In this document: positions 40,144-48,879 of the stretch, in pieces
How the letters are laid out: each line of letters starts with the position of its first letter
Numbering within the stretch: the stretch's first letter is position 1
NCBI GenBank assembly: GCA_947631845.1
Contig: CANRMY010000014.1
Location: 1 to 49,076, forward strand
Source of the DNA: an uncultured Oscillospiraceae bacterium
GTDB taxonomy: Bacteria; Bacillota; Clostridia; Oscillospirales; Oscillospiraceae
Reading direction: 5' to 3'
DNA: 49,076 nucleotides
Translations under genes and position numbers: made by a program
Notes under the pieces: model-generated
The model's input: only the letters and a program-made list of their open reading frames with translations
Told to the model about the DNA's origin: nothing
Databases searched by the model: none

Positions 40144-43100
40144 TTATTTGAAGTACCGCACCGCCGAGGCGAACAGCTTCATATCATATTCGCCGGGGAC
40201 GTTCCTGTACAGTCCGCCCACGCGCTCGGAGTGGCCCATCTTGCCGAAAACGCGCCCGTCGGGGCTGGTGATGCCCTCGATGGCGGCCACGGAGCCGTTG
40301 GGGTTGTGGGCGATATCCATGGTGGGACGGCCGGTGAAGTCCACATACTGGGTGGCGATCTGTCCCTTTTCGGCCATCTGGGCCACGGTCTGGGCGGAGG
40401 CCAGGAACTTGCCCTCGCCGTGGGAGATGGGGACGGTGTAGATCTGGCCCGGCTCGGTGGCGGCCAGCCACGGGGACTTATTGGAGGCCACGCGGATCCG
40501 CACAAGGCGGGACTGGTGGCGGCCGATGGTGTTGTAGGTCAGGGTGGGGCAGGTCTCGTCGGTGTCCAGGATCCGGCCGTAGGGCACCAGGCCCAGCTTT
40601 ATGAGGGCCTGGAAGCCGTTGCAGATGCCGCCCATCAGGCCGTCCCGGCGCTCCAGGAGGGCGGTGACGGCGTCCTTCACCTGTCCGGCGCGGAAGAACG
40701 CGGTGATGAACTTGCCGGAGCCGTCCGGCTCGTCGCCGCCGGAGAAGCCGCCGGGGATAAAGACGATCTGGGATTCCTCCACCAGCTTCGCGAATTCCTC
40801 CACGCTCCGGGCGATGGCGGCGCTGGTCTGGTTGCGCACCACAAAGATCCTGGCCTCGGCCCCCGCCTCCTCGAAGCGGCGGGCGGTGTCGTACTCGCAG
40901 TTGGTGCCGGGGAACACGGGGATCAGCACCCGGGGCCGAGCCACGGACACCTTGGGGCTGACCCGGGTGATGGCCGTAAAGCTGTACTCCGGGGCGGGGA
41001 CGTCGTCCCCGGCGCGGGTGGGATAGACCTTCTCCAGCTTTCCCTCCCAGGCCGCCAGGAGCGCGGAGAGCTCCACGCTTTCGTCCTTATACTCGATCTC
41101 GCCGCTGGCGGTGGTGACGCCCAGGACGTTCCCGGTGGTCTCCCCCGTCAGCTCCAGCAGGAAGGAGCCATAGCAGGGGGCGAAGATGCTGTCCCTATCC
41201 ACAGAGGAGGAGAACTTGAAGCCCACGCCGTTGCCGACGCACATTTTGAACACCGCTTCGGCGGGCCCGCCGCCGGTGGGGGTCCAGGCGGCCACGGCCT
41301 CGCCGGAGCGCAGGAGCTCCGTGACCCTGGCGTACAGCTTTTTCAGGCTCTCGGCGTCGGGCAGACCGTTTTTCGTCTCCGGCTTCAGCCAGACCACCTT
41401 GTGGCCGGGGGCCTTGAACTCCCCGGAGACCACGTCGCTCTCCTTCCCCATGGTGACGGCGAAGCTCACTAAGGTGGGCGGCACGTCCAGCTTCTCGAAG
41501 GAGCCGGACATGGAGTCCTTGCCGCCGATAGCGGCGATGCCCAGCTCCCGCTGGGCCTTCAGCGCGCCCAGCAGGGCCGCCAGGGGCTGGCCCCAGCGCT
41601 CCGGGTCGCTGCCGGGGCGGCAGAAATACTCCTGGAAGGTGAGGTACACGTCCTCAAAGGCCGCGCCCTGGGCGATGAGCTTGGAGACGGACTCCACCAC
41701 TGCCAGATACGCGCCCTTAAAGGGGCTGGCCTCGGTGACAGTGGGGTTATAGCCCCAGGCCATAAAGGAGCAGTCGGAGGTGTGCCCGTGATCCAGGGGG
41801 AGCCGGTGGGCCATGGCCTGGATGGGCGTCAGCTGGTTCTTCCCACCAAAGGGCATCAGCAGGGAGGCCGCGCCGATGGTGGAGTCGAACCGCTCGGAAA
41901 GTCCCCGCTTGGAGCAGACGTTCAGATCGGAGACGGTTTTCAGCATGTTTTCGGTGAAGGATCCGGACGCCTCCGCGGGGATCTCCCGGGGGGCGGCGAC
42001 CTTGACGGCGGTGTGCTTGGGCGCGCCGTTGGTGTTCAGGAAGTCGCGGGAGATATCCACGATCTTCTTCCCGTTCCACTCCATCACCAGACGGGGCTCC
42101 TTTGTGACCACGGCCACGACGGTGGCCTCCAGGTTCTCCGCGTCCGCCAGCTCCAGGAACTCATCCCTGTCCTCCGGCGCAACCACCACGGCCATACGCT
42201 CCTGGGATTCGGAGATGGCCAGCTCCGTGCCGTCCAGGCCCTCGTATTTCCGGGGGACGGCGTTCAGGTCGATGAGAAGTCCGTCGGCCAGCTCGCCCAC
42301 GGCCACGCTGACGCCGCCGGCGCCGAAGTCGTTGCACCGCTTGATGAGGCGGGTGGCGATGGGATTGCGGAAAAGACGCTGGAGCTTGCGCTCCTCGGGG
42401 GCGTTGCCCTTCTGCACCTCGGCCCCGCAGGTTTCCACGGAGTGGGCGTTGTGGGCCTTGGAGGAGCCCGTCGCGCCGCCGATGCCGTCCCGGCCCGTGC
42501 GGCCGCCCAGCAGGATCACGATATCCCCCGGCGCGGGGGCCTCCCGCCGGACGTTTTCCGCCGGGGCCGCGCCCAGTACCGCGCCAATCTCCATGTGCTT
42601 GGCCGCATAGCCGGGGTGGTAGATCTCGTCCACGATGCCGGTGGCCAGGCCGATCTGGTTGCCGTAGGAGCTGTACCCCGCCGCCGCGCCGGTGACCAGC
42701 TGGCGCTGGGGGAGCTTGCCGGTCATGGTCTCGGACACCGGTACGGTGGGGTCGGAAGCGCCGGTGACGCGCATGGCGGCGTAGACGTAGCTGCGCCCGG
42801 ACAGGGGGTCGCGGATGGCCCCGCCGATGCAGGTGGCCGCGCCGCCGAAGGGCTCGATCTCGGTGGGGTGGTTGTGCGTCTCGTTTTTAAAGAGCAGCAG
42901 CCAGTCCTGGGGCTCCCCGTCCACGTCGATCTTGATCTTCACCGTGCAGGCGTTGATCTCCTCGGACTCGTCGAGCTTGGGCAGCAGGCCCTTTTTCTTC
43001 AGGTATTTGGCGCCCACGGTGGCGATATCCATGAGGCACGGGGGCTTTTTATCCCCGCACTCGTCGCGCATGGCCAGGTAATTTTCATACTCCGCCTGGG

Positions 43101-43821
43101 CCGCCGGGTCGTCAAAGGTCACGCTGTCGATATGGGTCAGGAAGGTGGTGTGGCGGCAGTGGTCGGACCAGTAGGTGTCGATCATGCGGATCTCGGTGAT
43201 GGTGGGCTCCCGGCCCTCGGACTTGAAGTAGTCCCGGCAGAAAAAGAGATCGTCGGCGTCCATGGCCAGGCCGTATTTGGCGACGAACTCCTCGATCTGC
43301 CCGTGGTCAAGGCCCGTGAAGCCCGTCAGCGTCTCCACCTGGGTGGGGACGGTGTAGGCGGTCTTCAGCGTTTCAAAGGCGTCCAGGGACGCCTCCCGGG
43401 CCTCCACGGGGTTGATGACGTATTTTTTGATCCTCTCCACGTCCTTTGAAGAGAGCTTGCCCCGGAGCACGTACACCTTGGCGGTGCGCACCGTGGGCCG
43501 CTCCCCCTGGGAGATGATCTGGATGCACTGGGCCGCGGAATCGGCCCGCTGGTCGAACTGGCCCGGCAGGTACTCCACGGCGAAGACCGTGCCGCCGGAG
43601 GTATCCAGCTCCGAATAGGTCACGTCAAGCTGGGGCTCGGAGAAGACGGTCCGCACCGCCGTATGGAAAAGCGCCTCGTCGATCCCCTCCACGTCGTACC
43701 GGTTGAGGACGCGCACGCCCCGGAGCTCCCTGATCCCCAAAAGCTCCCGCAGATCCGACGCCAGGGCGTCGGCCTCCAGGGTCAGGCCGTTTCGTTTCTC
43801 CACATATACTCTGTAAACCAT
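40144..43821 (-). CDS. purL: Phosphoribosylformylglycinamidine synthase (large, fused PurL)
   Basis: 1225 residues. A PurS-like N-terminal segment, two AIR-synthase-like ATP-binding halves (DNFGAGG-type region is DFGAGGVSVAV; GGRTGRDGIGGATGSSKA lies near 440) and a C-terminal class I glutaminase with Cys975 in FPGTNCEYD are on one chain. It makes FGAM from FGAR, ATP and glutamine, step 4 of purine synthesis. The large single-chain form is typical of many Clostridia and Proteobacteria, not of Bacillus. ATG 43821 is preferred to an upstream TTG. It is the last gene of the purine operon, 14 bp after purD. Confidence 0.95.
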   Translation of the reverse strand: MVYRVYVEKRNGLTLEADALASDLRELLGIRELRGVRVLNRYDVEGIDEALFHTAVRTVFSEPQLDVTYSELDTSGGTVFAVEYLPGQFDQRADSAAQCIQIISQGERPTVRTAKVYVLRGKLSSKDVERIKKYVINPVEAREASLDAFETLKTAYTVPTQVETLTGFTGLDHGQIEEFVAKYGLAMDADDLFFCRDYFKSEGREPTITEIRMIDTYWSDHCRHTTFLTHIDSVTFDDPAAQAEYENYLAMRDECGDKKPPCLMDIATVGAKYLKKKGLLPKLDESEEINACTVKIKIDVDGEPQDWLLLFKNETHNHPTEIEPFGGAATCIGGAIRDPLSGRSYVYAAMRVTGASDPTVPVSETMTGKLPQRQLVTGAAAGYSSYGNQIGLATGIVDEIYHPGYAAKHMEIGAVLGAAPAENVRREAPAPGDIVILLGGRTGRDGIGGATGSSKAHNAHSVETCGAEVQKGNAPEERKLQRLFRNPIATRLIKRCNDFGAGGVSVAVGELADGLLIDLNAVPRKYEGLDGTELAISESQERMAVVVAPEDRDEFLELADAENLEATVVAVVTKEPRLVMEWNGKKIVDISRDFLNTNGAPKHTAVKVAAPREIPAEASGSFTENMLKTVSDLNVCSKRGLSERFDSTIGAASLLMPFGGKNQLTPIQAMAHRLPLDHGHTSDCSFMAWGYNPTVTEASPFKGAYLAVVESVSKLIAQGAAFEDVYLTFQEYFCRPGSDPERWGQPLAALLGALKAQRELGIAAIGGKDSMSGSFEKLDVPPTLVSFAVTMGKESDVVSGEFKAPGHKVVWLKPETKNGLPDAESLKKLYARVTELLRSGEAVAAWTPTGGGPAEAVFKMCVGNGVGFKFSSSVDRDSIFAPCYGSFLLELTGETTGNVLGVTTASGEIEYKDESVELSALLAAWEGKLEKVYPTRAGDDVPAPEYSFTAITRVSPKVSVARPRVLIPVFPGTNCEYDTARRFEEAGAEARIFVVRNQTSAAIARSVEEFAKLVEESQIVFIPGGFSGGDEPDGSGKFITAFFRAGQVKDAVTALLERRDGLMGGICNGFQALIKLGLVPYGRILDTDETCPTLTYNTIGRHQSRLVRIRVASNKSPWLAATEPGQIYTVPISHGEGKFLASAQTVAQMAEKGQIATQYVDFTGRPTMDIAHNPNGSVAAIEGITSPDGRVFGKMGHSERVGGLYRNVPGEYDMKLFASAVRYFK

Positions 43822-43835
43822 GTCCAGTCCCCTTC

Positions 43836-45107
43836 TCAATCCTTCAGAGCGTCCAGCGCCCGTTTTCCGATATCCCGGCGGCAGAAGCCGTTTTCAAAGG
43901 TCACGCTGTCCGCCACCTGATAGGCCGCCTCCACGGCCTTTTGAAGCGTATCCTCCACGGCCACGCACCCCAGGACGCGCCCGCCGTGGCTCAGGAGCTT
44001 TCCGTCCTTAGTCTCCGCCCCGGCCACGTAGATCTCCCGGTTTTCCCCAAGGGCGGGGAGGACGATCTCATACCCGCTCTGATACTTGACGGGGTAGCCC
44101 TTGGAGGCCAGCACCACGCAGCAGGCGGATTTGTCGGAGAACCTGACCTCCGTCTCGCCCAGCCGCTCCTCGGTCACCGCCCGCATGACGGTGAGAAGGT
44201 CGGACTCCAAAAGCGGCAGGACCACCTGAGTCTCCGGGTCGCCGAAGCGGCAGTTATATTCGATGACCTTGGGGCCGTCCCTTGTGATCATCAGGCCGAA
44301 GTAGAGGCACCCCCGGAAGGGCCGCCCCTCGGCGTTCATAGCCTGGATCGTGGGCAGGAAGATCTCCCTCATGCACCGCTCCGCCACCTCCGGGGTGTAA
44401 TAGGGGTTGGGGGCCACGGTGCCCATGCCGCCGGTGTTGGGGCCGGTGTCGTTATCTCCCGCCCGCTTGTGATCCATACTGGACACCATTGGCACCACCG
44501 TATGACCGTCGGTGAAGCTGAGGACCGAGACCTCCGGTCCCTCCAGATACTCCTCGATGACCACGGTGGAGCCGGAGGCGCCGAATTTGCCCTCCGCCAT
44601 CATCTGGCGAATGGCCTCTTTGGCCTCGGCCACGGTCTTTGCCACGGTAACGCCCTTGCCCAGGGCCAGACCGTCTGCCTTGACCACGATGGGCGCGCCC
44701 ACCTGATCCACATAGCGGAGGGCCTTGTCCATGCTGGTGAAGGTCTCAAATTTGGCCGTCGGTATGTTGTATTTTTTCATGAGGCGCTTGGAGAAGGCCT
44801 TGCTGGCCTCGATGACGGCGGCGTTTTTGCGGGGGCCGAAGGCGGGGACGCCCGCCCTCTCCAGCTCGTCCACGCACCCCAGCGCCAGGGGGTCGTCCGG
44901 GGCCACCACGGCGTAGTCCACCTTCTTTTCCACGGCGAAGGCGACGATCTTCTCAATGTCCGTGGCCCCGATGGGGACGCACTGGGCGTCCGCGGCGATG
45001 CCGCCGTTGCCGGGGAGGGCGTAGATGACGTCCACCGCCGGGTTCTTTTTCAGGGCCTTGATAATGGCGTGCTCGCGGCCTCCGCCGCCGACTACAAGAA
45101 TTTTCAT
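43836..45107 (-). CDS. purD: Phosphoribosylamine-glycine ligase
   Basis: 423 residues with an ATP-grasp fold. The N-terminal MKILVVGGGGREHAI, the KADGLALGKGV region that binds ATP and EYNCRFGDPETQ near the active site are all diagnostic. It joins glycine to phosphoribosylamine to give GAR, step 2 of the pathway. ATG 45107 has GGAGG 7 nt upstream; a longer frame starts at 45128 without a site. It is separated from purH by the 200-bp E1 element, so operon expression must pass through that structure. Confidence 0.96.
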   Translation of the reverse strand: MKILVVGGGGREHAIIKALKKNPAVDVIYALPGNGGIAADAQCVPIGATDIEKIVAFAVEKKVDYAVVAPDDPLALGCVDELERAGVPAFGPRKNAAVIEASKAFSKRLMKKYNIPTAKFETFTSMDKALRYVDQVGAPIVVKADGLALGKGVTVAKTVAEAKEAIRQMMAEGKFGASGSTVVIEEYLEGPEVSVLSFTDGHTVVPMVSSMDHKRAGDNDTGPNTGGMGTVAPNPYYTPEVAERCMREIFLPTIQAMNAEGRPFRGCLYFGLMITRDGPKVIEYNCRFGDPETQVVLPLLESDLLTVMRAVTEERLGETEVRFSDKSACCVVLASKGYPVKYQSGYEIVLPALGENREIYVAGAETKDGKLLSHGGRVLGCVAVEDTLQKAVEAAYQVADSVTFENGFCRRDIGKRALDALKD

Positions 45108-45140
45108 GAAAACGCCTCCGTATTTCAATTCCCAAATTCA

Positions 45141-45316
45141 ATATTTTTTCGGCGGCATGTACGTCGAAAAAAATCCCTTTTGTTTTGCGCAGTGTATGGC
45201 CCTCCGGGCCATGCGCGGAGCAAAACAGCAGGGGAAATACTCTGAATTTCGCAAAATTCAGAGTATTTTCCCGCACGTTCCCCTATCATTAAAAGGGCGT
45301 CAGCCCTTTTAATGAT
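45141..45316 (-). repeat. E1 structured repeat, copy C
   Basis: On the minus strand: P1 is a 14-bp perfect stem (45303-45316 with 45285-45298) that includes the last codons and stop of purH. Then come AGGGGAACGTGCGGG, P2 (AAATACTCTGAATTT with its complement around TGCG), CTGCT, P3 GTTTTGC/GCAAAAC with an inner ATGGCC/GGCCAT stem, and P4 TTTTTTCG/CGAAAAAA with the same 13-nt loop as copy B. Arms differ from copy B by paired changes. Confidence 0.8.
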
Positions 45317-46493
45317 GAAAGAGTCTCATGCCGGTGAAGGCCATAGCCATATTGTATTTATTTGCCACTTCGATCACATTGTCGTCTCTCACGGAGCCGC
45401 CCGGCTCGGCCACATATTTCACGCCGCTCTTGTGGGCCCGCTCCACGTTGTCCCCGAAGGGGAAGAAGGCGTCGGAGCCCAGGGAGACGTCGGTGACCGT
45501 GTCAAGGTATTCCCGCTGCTCCTCGGCGGAGAAATACTGGGGCTGCTGGGTAAAATAGCGCTGCCAGACGCCGTCGGCGGTGACGTCCTCCTCGTTGTGG
45601 TTGATAAAGCCGTCGATGACGTTGTCCCGGTCGGCGCGGCCCAGGCCCTTCAGGAAGGGCAGCTCCAGCACCCGCTGGGACTGGCGCAGATGCCAGGTGT
45701 CGGCCTTGCCGCCGGCCAGGCGGGTGCAGTGGATGCGGCTCTGCTGGCCGGCGCCCACGCCGATGGCCTGACCATCGGCGGCGTAGCAGACGGAGTTGGA
45801 CTGGGTGTACTTGAGGGTGATGAGGGAGACCACCAGATCCCGCTTGGCGAAGTCCGGGATGTCCTTATTCTCCGTCACCACGTTGTTCAGAAGCGCGTAG
45901 TCGATCTTGAAGTCGTTGCGGCCCTGGGAGAAGGTGACGCCGAAGACCTCCTTGGTCTCCTCGTGCTCCGGTACATACTTTTCGTCGATCTTTACCACGT
46001 TATACCCGCCCTTTTTCTTGGCGGAGAGGATCTCCAGGGCCTCGGGGGTGTAACCGGGGGCGATGACGCCGTCGCTGACCTCCCGCTTGATGATTTTAGC
46101 GGTGGTGACGTCGCAGATATCCGAAAGGGCGATCCAGTCGCCGAAGGAGCTCATGCGGTCCGTTCCTCTGGCTCTGGCGTAGGCGCAGGCCAGGGGGGAG
46201 TCGTCCAGGCCCTGGATGTCCCGGACGAAGCAGGCGGCCTTCTGGGTGTCGGAGAGCTTCAGGCCGATGGCGGCCCCAGCGGGGGACACGTGCTTGAAGC
46301 TGGCGGCGGCGGGGAGGCCCAGCTCCCGCTTCAGCTCCCGCACCAGCTGCCAGGAGTTGAGGGCGTCCAGGAAGTTGATGTAGCCGGGGCGGCCGTTCAG
46401 AACCTGGATAGGAAGCTGGGCGCCCGAGCGCATATAGATCTTTGAAGGCTTCTGGTTGGGGTTGCAGCCGTATTTCAGTTCAAATTCAGTCAT
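45309..46493 (-). CDS. purH: AICAR transformylase (PurH without cyclohydrolase domain)
   Basis: 394 residues covering only the transformylase half of PurH. GCNPNQKP near the N-terminus and ASFKHVSPAGAA near 65-76 carry the catalytic Lys-His. The N-terminal MGS-like IMP cyclohydrolase domain of standard PurH (about 200 residues) is absent; that activity is encoded by the gene just upstream. It adds a formyl group from 10-formyl-THF to AICAR. ATG 46493 has GAGG 6 nt upstream, 8 bp after the preceding stop; an earlier GTG lacks a site. Confidence 0.92.
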   Translation of the reverse strand: MTEFELKYGCNPNQKPSKIYMRSGAQLPIQVLNGRPGYINFLDALNSWQLVRELKRELGLPAAASFKHVSPAGAAIGLKLSDTQKAACFVRDIQGLDDSPLACAYARARGTDRMSSFGDWIALSDICDVTTAKIIKREVSDGVIAPGYTPEALEILSAKKKGGYNVVKIDEKYVPEHEETKEVFGVTFSQGRNDFKIDYALLNNVVTENKDIPDFAKRDLVVSLITLKYTQSNSVCYAADGQAIGVGAGQQSRIHCTRLAGGKADTWHLRQSQRVLELPFLKGLGRADRDNVIDGFINHNEEDVTADGVWQRYFTQQPQYFSAEEQREYLDTVTDVSLGSDAFFPFGDNVERAHKSGVKYVAEPGGSVRDDNVIEVANKYNMAMAFTGMRLFHH

Positions 46494-46501
46494 GTCGCAC
46501 C

Positions 46502-47206
46502 TCACACGTTTTTATTGATGATGACGCTGTCGGCCTGGCCGGTGGCCAAATCGATAAAGCTCACATAGAGGGACACCTTGTTGTCCGCGTTCAGGTTGTC
46601 CCAGAGAAGCTCCGCGAATTCCCGGGCGCTCTCCGCCTCGACAGTCACGCGCTCCGGCTCCCCCTCAAAGCTGGGGATGGGGCTGCCGTCGCCTTTGTAG
46701 GTGTGGATGAAGTGGCCGTACCCGGCGATGGGGCGGTCATACTCAAAGAAATACCGGCAGCAGCAGGCGGGGTCGCCGTCCATGCTCTTTAAGATGGACA
46801 GGCTGTACTTCCCGTCCGGGGCAACGACGCCGGAGATGCGGGGCGTCCAATTGGGGCCGTCCGGCTCAAAGGTGCGGGTGTGGAGGCCGTGGCGGTAGCA
46901 GTGTCCGGCCTTCATATGGTCCCGGATGGTGTCCGTCTGGTCGCCGTTGGTGACAATGGTGGTCCCGTTCAGCACCCGCACCGGGTGATAGATGATGAGG
47001 CTGGGATCCTCCATTTTGGACTCGTCAAAGGCGCGGGTGCGGATGCCGTCCTCCGTGGCCTCAAAGACCCGGTTGCGGCTGTTCTGGCTCCGGCCCATGA
47101 TGAAGTAGGCCACGACGGCCTTTTTGTCGTCCTTCGTCCGGCCCAGAAGGATGCCCCGGCCGGGGTAGGTGTTCTCGCTCAGGAGCTTGGCTATGTCGTA
47201 GATCAT
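46502..47206 (-). CDS. purO: IMP cyclohydrolase, PurO-type
   Basis: 234 residues. The start MIYDIAKLLSENTYPGRGI and the internal YPGRG, NGDQTD and GPNWTPRI segments fit the separate IMP cyclohydrolase family first known from archaea (PurO). It closes the ring of FAICAR to give IMP, the final step. The ATG at 47206 overlaps the purN stop (ATGA) and is preferred to a longer frame that runs inside purN. It lies directly next to a PurH lacking this domain, which strongly supports the assignment. Confidence 0.88.
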   Translation of the reverse strand: MIYDIAKLLSENTYPGRGILLGRTKDDKKAVVAYFIMGRSQNSRNRVFEATEDGIRTRAFDESKMEDPSLIIYHPVRVLNGTTIVTNGDQTDTIRDHMKAGHCYRHGLHTRTFEPDGPNWTPRISGVVAPDGKYSLSILKSMDGDPACCCRYFFEYDRPIAGYGHFIHTYKGDGSPIPSFEGEPERVTVEAESAREFAELLWDNLNADNKVSLYVSFIDLATGQADSVIINKNV

Positions 47207-47814
47207 GCTTTTCCCTCCACAATCGCTTTTGAAACGGTCTGGGCGGCCTGGGGGAGAATGACCCACTCGGCCTCCTGCATGACGCGCTTTTGCAAAATTT
47301 CCGGCGTGTCGCCGTCTAATACCTCCACGGCCTTCTGGGCGATGATCCGCCCGCCGTCGGGGATCTCGTTGACGAAATGCACCGTGGCCCCGGTGACCTT
47401 GACGCCGTAGGCCAGGGCCGCCTCGTGGACCTTCAGCCCGTAGAAGCCCTTGCCGCAGAAGCTGGGGATCAGGGCCGGGTGGACGTTGATGATCCGGTCG
47501 GGCCATTTGGCGGTGAAATCGGCGCTTAAAATGCTCAAAAAGCCCGCTAAAATAATGAGATCGATGCCGTGGGCCTGAAGCTCCTCCTGGAGCCGCGCCT
47601 CGAAGGCCGCCCGGCCGCCCAGCTCCTTTTTGAGCAGGGTCAGCGTCTCGATCTCGGCCATTCTGGCCCGCTCCAGGGCGTAAGCGCCGTCCACGTTGGA
47701 GATCACCAGGGCGATCTCCCCGTCCCGCAGAAGGCCGCTCTTCTCGGCGTTGATCAGGGCCTGCAGATTGGTGCCGCCGCCGGAGACGAGCACCGCGATC
47801 CTCGCTCTCAGCAT
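47203..47814 (-). CDS. purN: Phosphoribosylglycinamide formyltransferase (folate-dependent)
   Basis: 203 residues. The phosphate loop VSGGGTNLQAL lies at about 9-19. The catalytic HPALIPSFCGKGFYG includes the conserved His. The IIAQKAVEV region lies near 155. It formylates GAR with 10-formyl-THF, step 3. It overlaps purM by 7 bp and purO by 4 bp. Confidence 0.96.
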   Translation of the reverse strand: MLRARIAVLVSGGGTNLQALINAEKSGLLRDGEIALVISNVDGAYALERARMAEIETLTLLKKELGGRAAFEARLQEELQAHGIDLIILAGFLSILSADFTAKWPDRIINVHPALIPSFCGKGFYGLKVHEAALAYGVKVTGATVHFVNEIPDGGRIIAQKAVEVLDGDTPEILQKRVMQEAEWVILPQAAQTVSKAIVEGKA

Positions 47815-48848
47815 ATTTGCATCCTCTCTTCGGAGCGGACCACGGTCCCGCAGACGTAGGCGTCCTCGCCGGCGGCTTTCAGGGCCGCCAGAGCCCTGTC
47901 CGCGTCCTCCGGGGCCACGATGACGGTCATGCCCACGCCCATGTTGTAGACGTTGAACATCTCCCGCTCCGGCACGCCCCCCAGGCGGGCCAGGAGGGTG
48001 AAGATTGGCGGGATATCCAGGCTGGCCCTGTCGATTTTGGCCCCCAACCCCGCCGGCAGGGCGCGGGGGATATTCTCATAGAACCCGCCGCCGGTGATGT
48101 GGGCCACGGACTTGACCCGCACCGCGTCCATCAGCGCAAGGACGGGCTTCACATAGATCCGGGTGGGCGTCAGAAGCGTCTCGCCCACGGTTTTTCCGTC
48201 CAGCTCGTCAAAGGCGTCCGTCAGGGCGGTGTGGGAGTCGGCCAGGATCTTCCGCACCAGGGAGAAGCCGTTGGAGTGGACGCCGGAGGACCTGAGGGCG
48301 ATGATCACGTCCCCCTCGGCCACGGAGTCGGGCTTTAAGACCTTCTCCCGGTCCACGATCCCTACGGCGAAGCCGGCCAGATCGTATTCGTTCTCCGGCA
48401 TAAGGCCCGGGTGCTCGGCGGTCTCGCCGCCGATGAGGGCGCAGCCGGCCCGGACGCAGCCCTCGGCCACGCCGCCCACGATGGCGGCGATCTTCTCCGG
48501 GATATTGCGCCCGCAGGCGATGTAGTCCAGGAAGAAAAGGGGCTTTGCGCCGCAGCAGACGATGTCGTTGACGCACATGGCCACGCAGTCGATGCCCACG
48601 GTGTCGTGGCGGTTAAGCTCAAAGGCCAGCTTCACCTTGGTCCCCACGCCGTCGGTGCCGGAGACAAGCACGGGCTCGCGCATACCGGTGAGGTTCGGCA
48701 CAAAGGCGCCGCCGAAGCCGCCGATGTCGTCGTCCGCGCCGGGGATCACGGTGCGCTTGATGTGGGCGCGCATCAGCTCCACGGCCTTGTAGCCGGCGGT
48801 GATATCCACCCCGGCGGAGGCGTAAAAATCGGATCTGGAGTCGTTCAT
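47808..48848 (-). CDS. purM: Phosphoribosylaminoimidazole (AIR) synthetase
   Basis: 346 residues, the normal length. DGVGTKVKLAF near the N-terminus, the GCALIGGETAEHPG glycine-rich segment, RSSGVHSNGFSLVR and the GGGFYENIPR motif are all present. It closes the ring of FGAM to AIR with ATP, step 5. ATG 48848 has AAAGGA 8 nt upstream; an ATG at 48857 lies on the ribosome-binding site and is rejected. It is the first gene seen of the operon; earlier pur genes and the promoter are probably to the right, beyond the edge. Confidence 0.96.
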   Translation of the reverse strand: MNDSRSDFYASAGVDITAGYKAVELMRAHIKRTVIPGADDDIGGFGGAFVPNLTGMREPVLVSGTDGVGTKVKLAFELNRHDTVGIDCVAMCVNDIVCCGAKPLFFLDYIACGRNIPEKIAAIVGGVAEGCVRAGCALIGGETAEHPGLMPENEYDLAGFAVGIVDREKVLKPDSVAEGDVIIALRSSGVHSNGFSLVRKILADSHTALTDAFDELDGKTVGETLLTPTRIYVKPVLALMDAVRVKSVAHITGGGFYENIPRALPAGLGAKIDRASLDIPPIFTLLARLGGVPEREMFNVYNMGVGMTVIVAPEDADRALAALKAAGEDAYVCGTVVRSEERMQIC

Positions 48849-48879
48849 ATAAATCATCCTTTCGTATGTTCGTGGATTC

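Noticed and set aside
41782-43449. Long plus-strand frames inside purL and purD
   Set aside because: They lie fully inside conserved genes and have compositions rich in Gly/His/Val typical of antisense translation.
48849-48879. Purine riboswitch or PurR site before purM
   Set aside because: Nothing resembling a guanine aptamer lies between purM and the tandem repeat; the operon promoter is probably outside the window.
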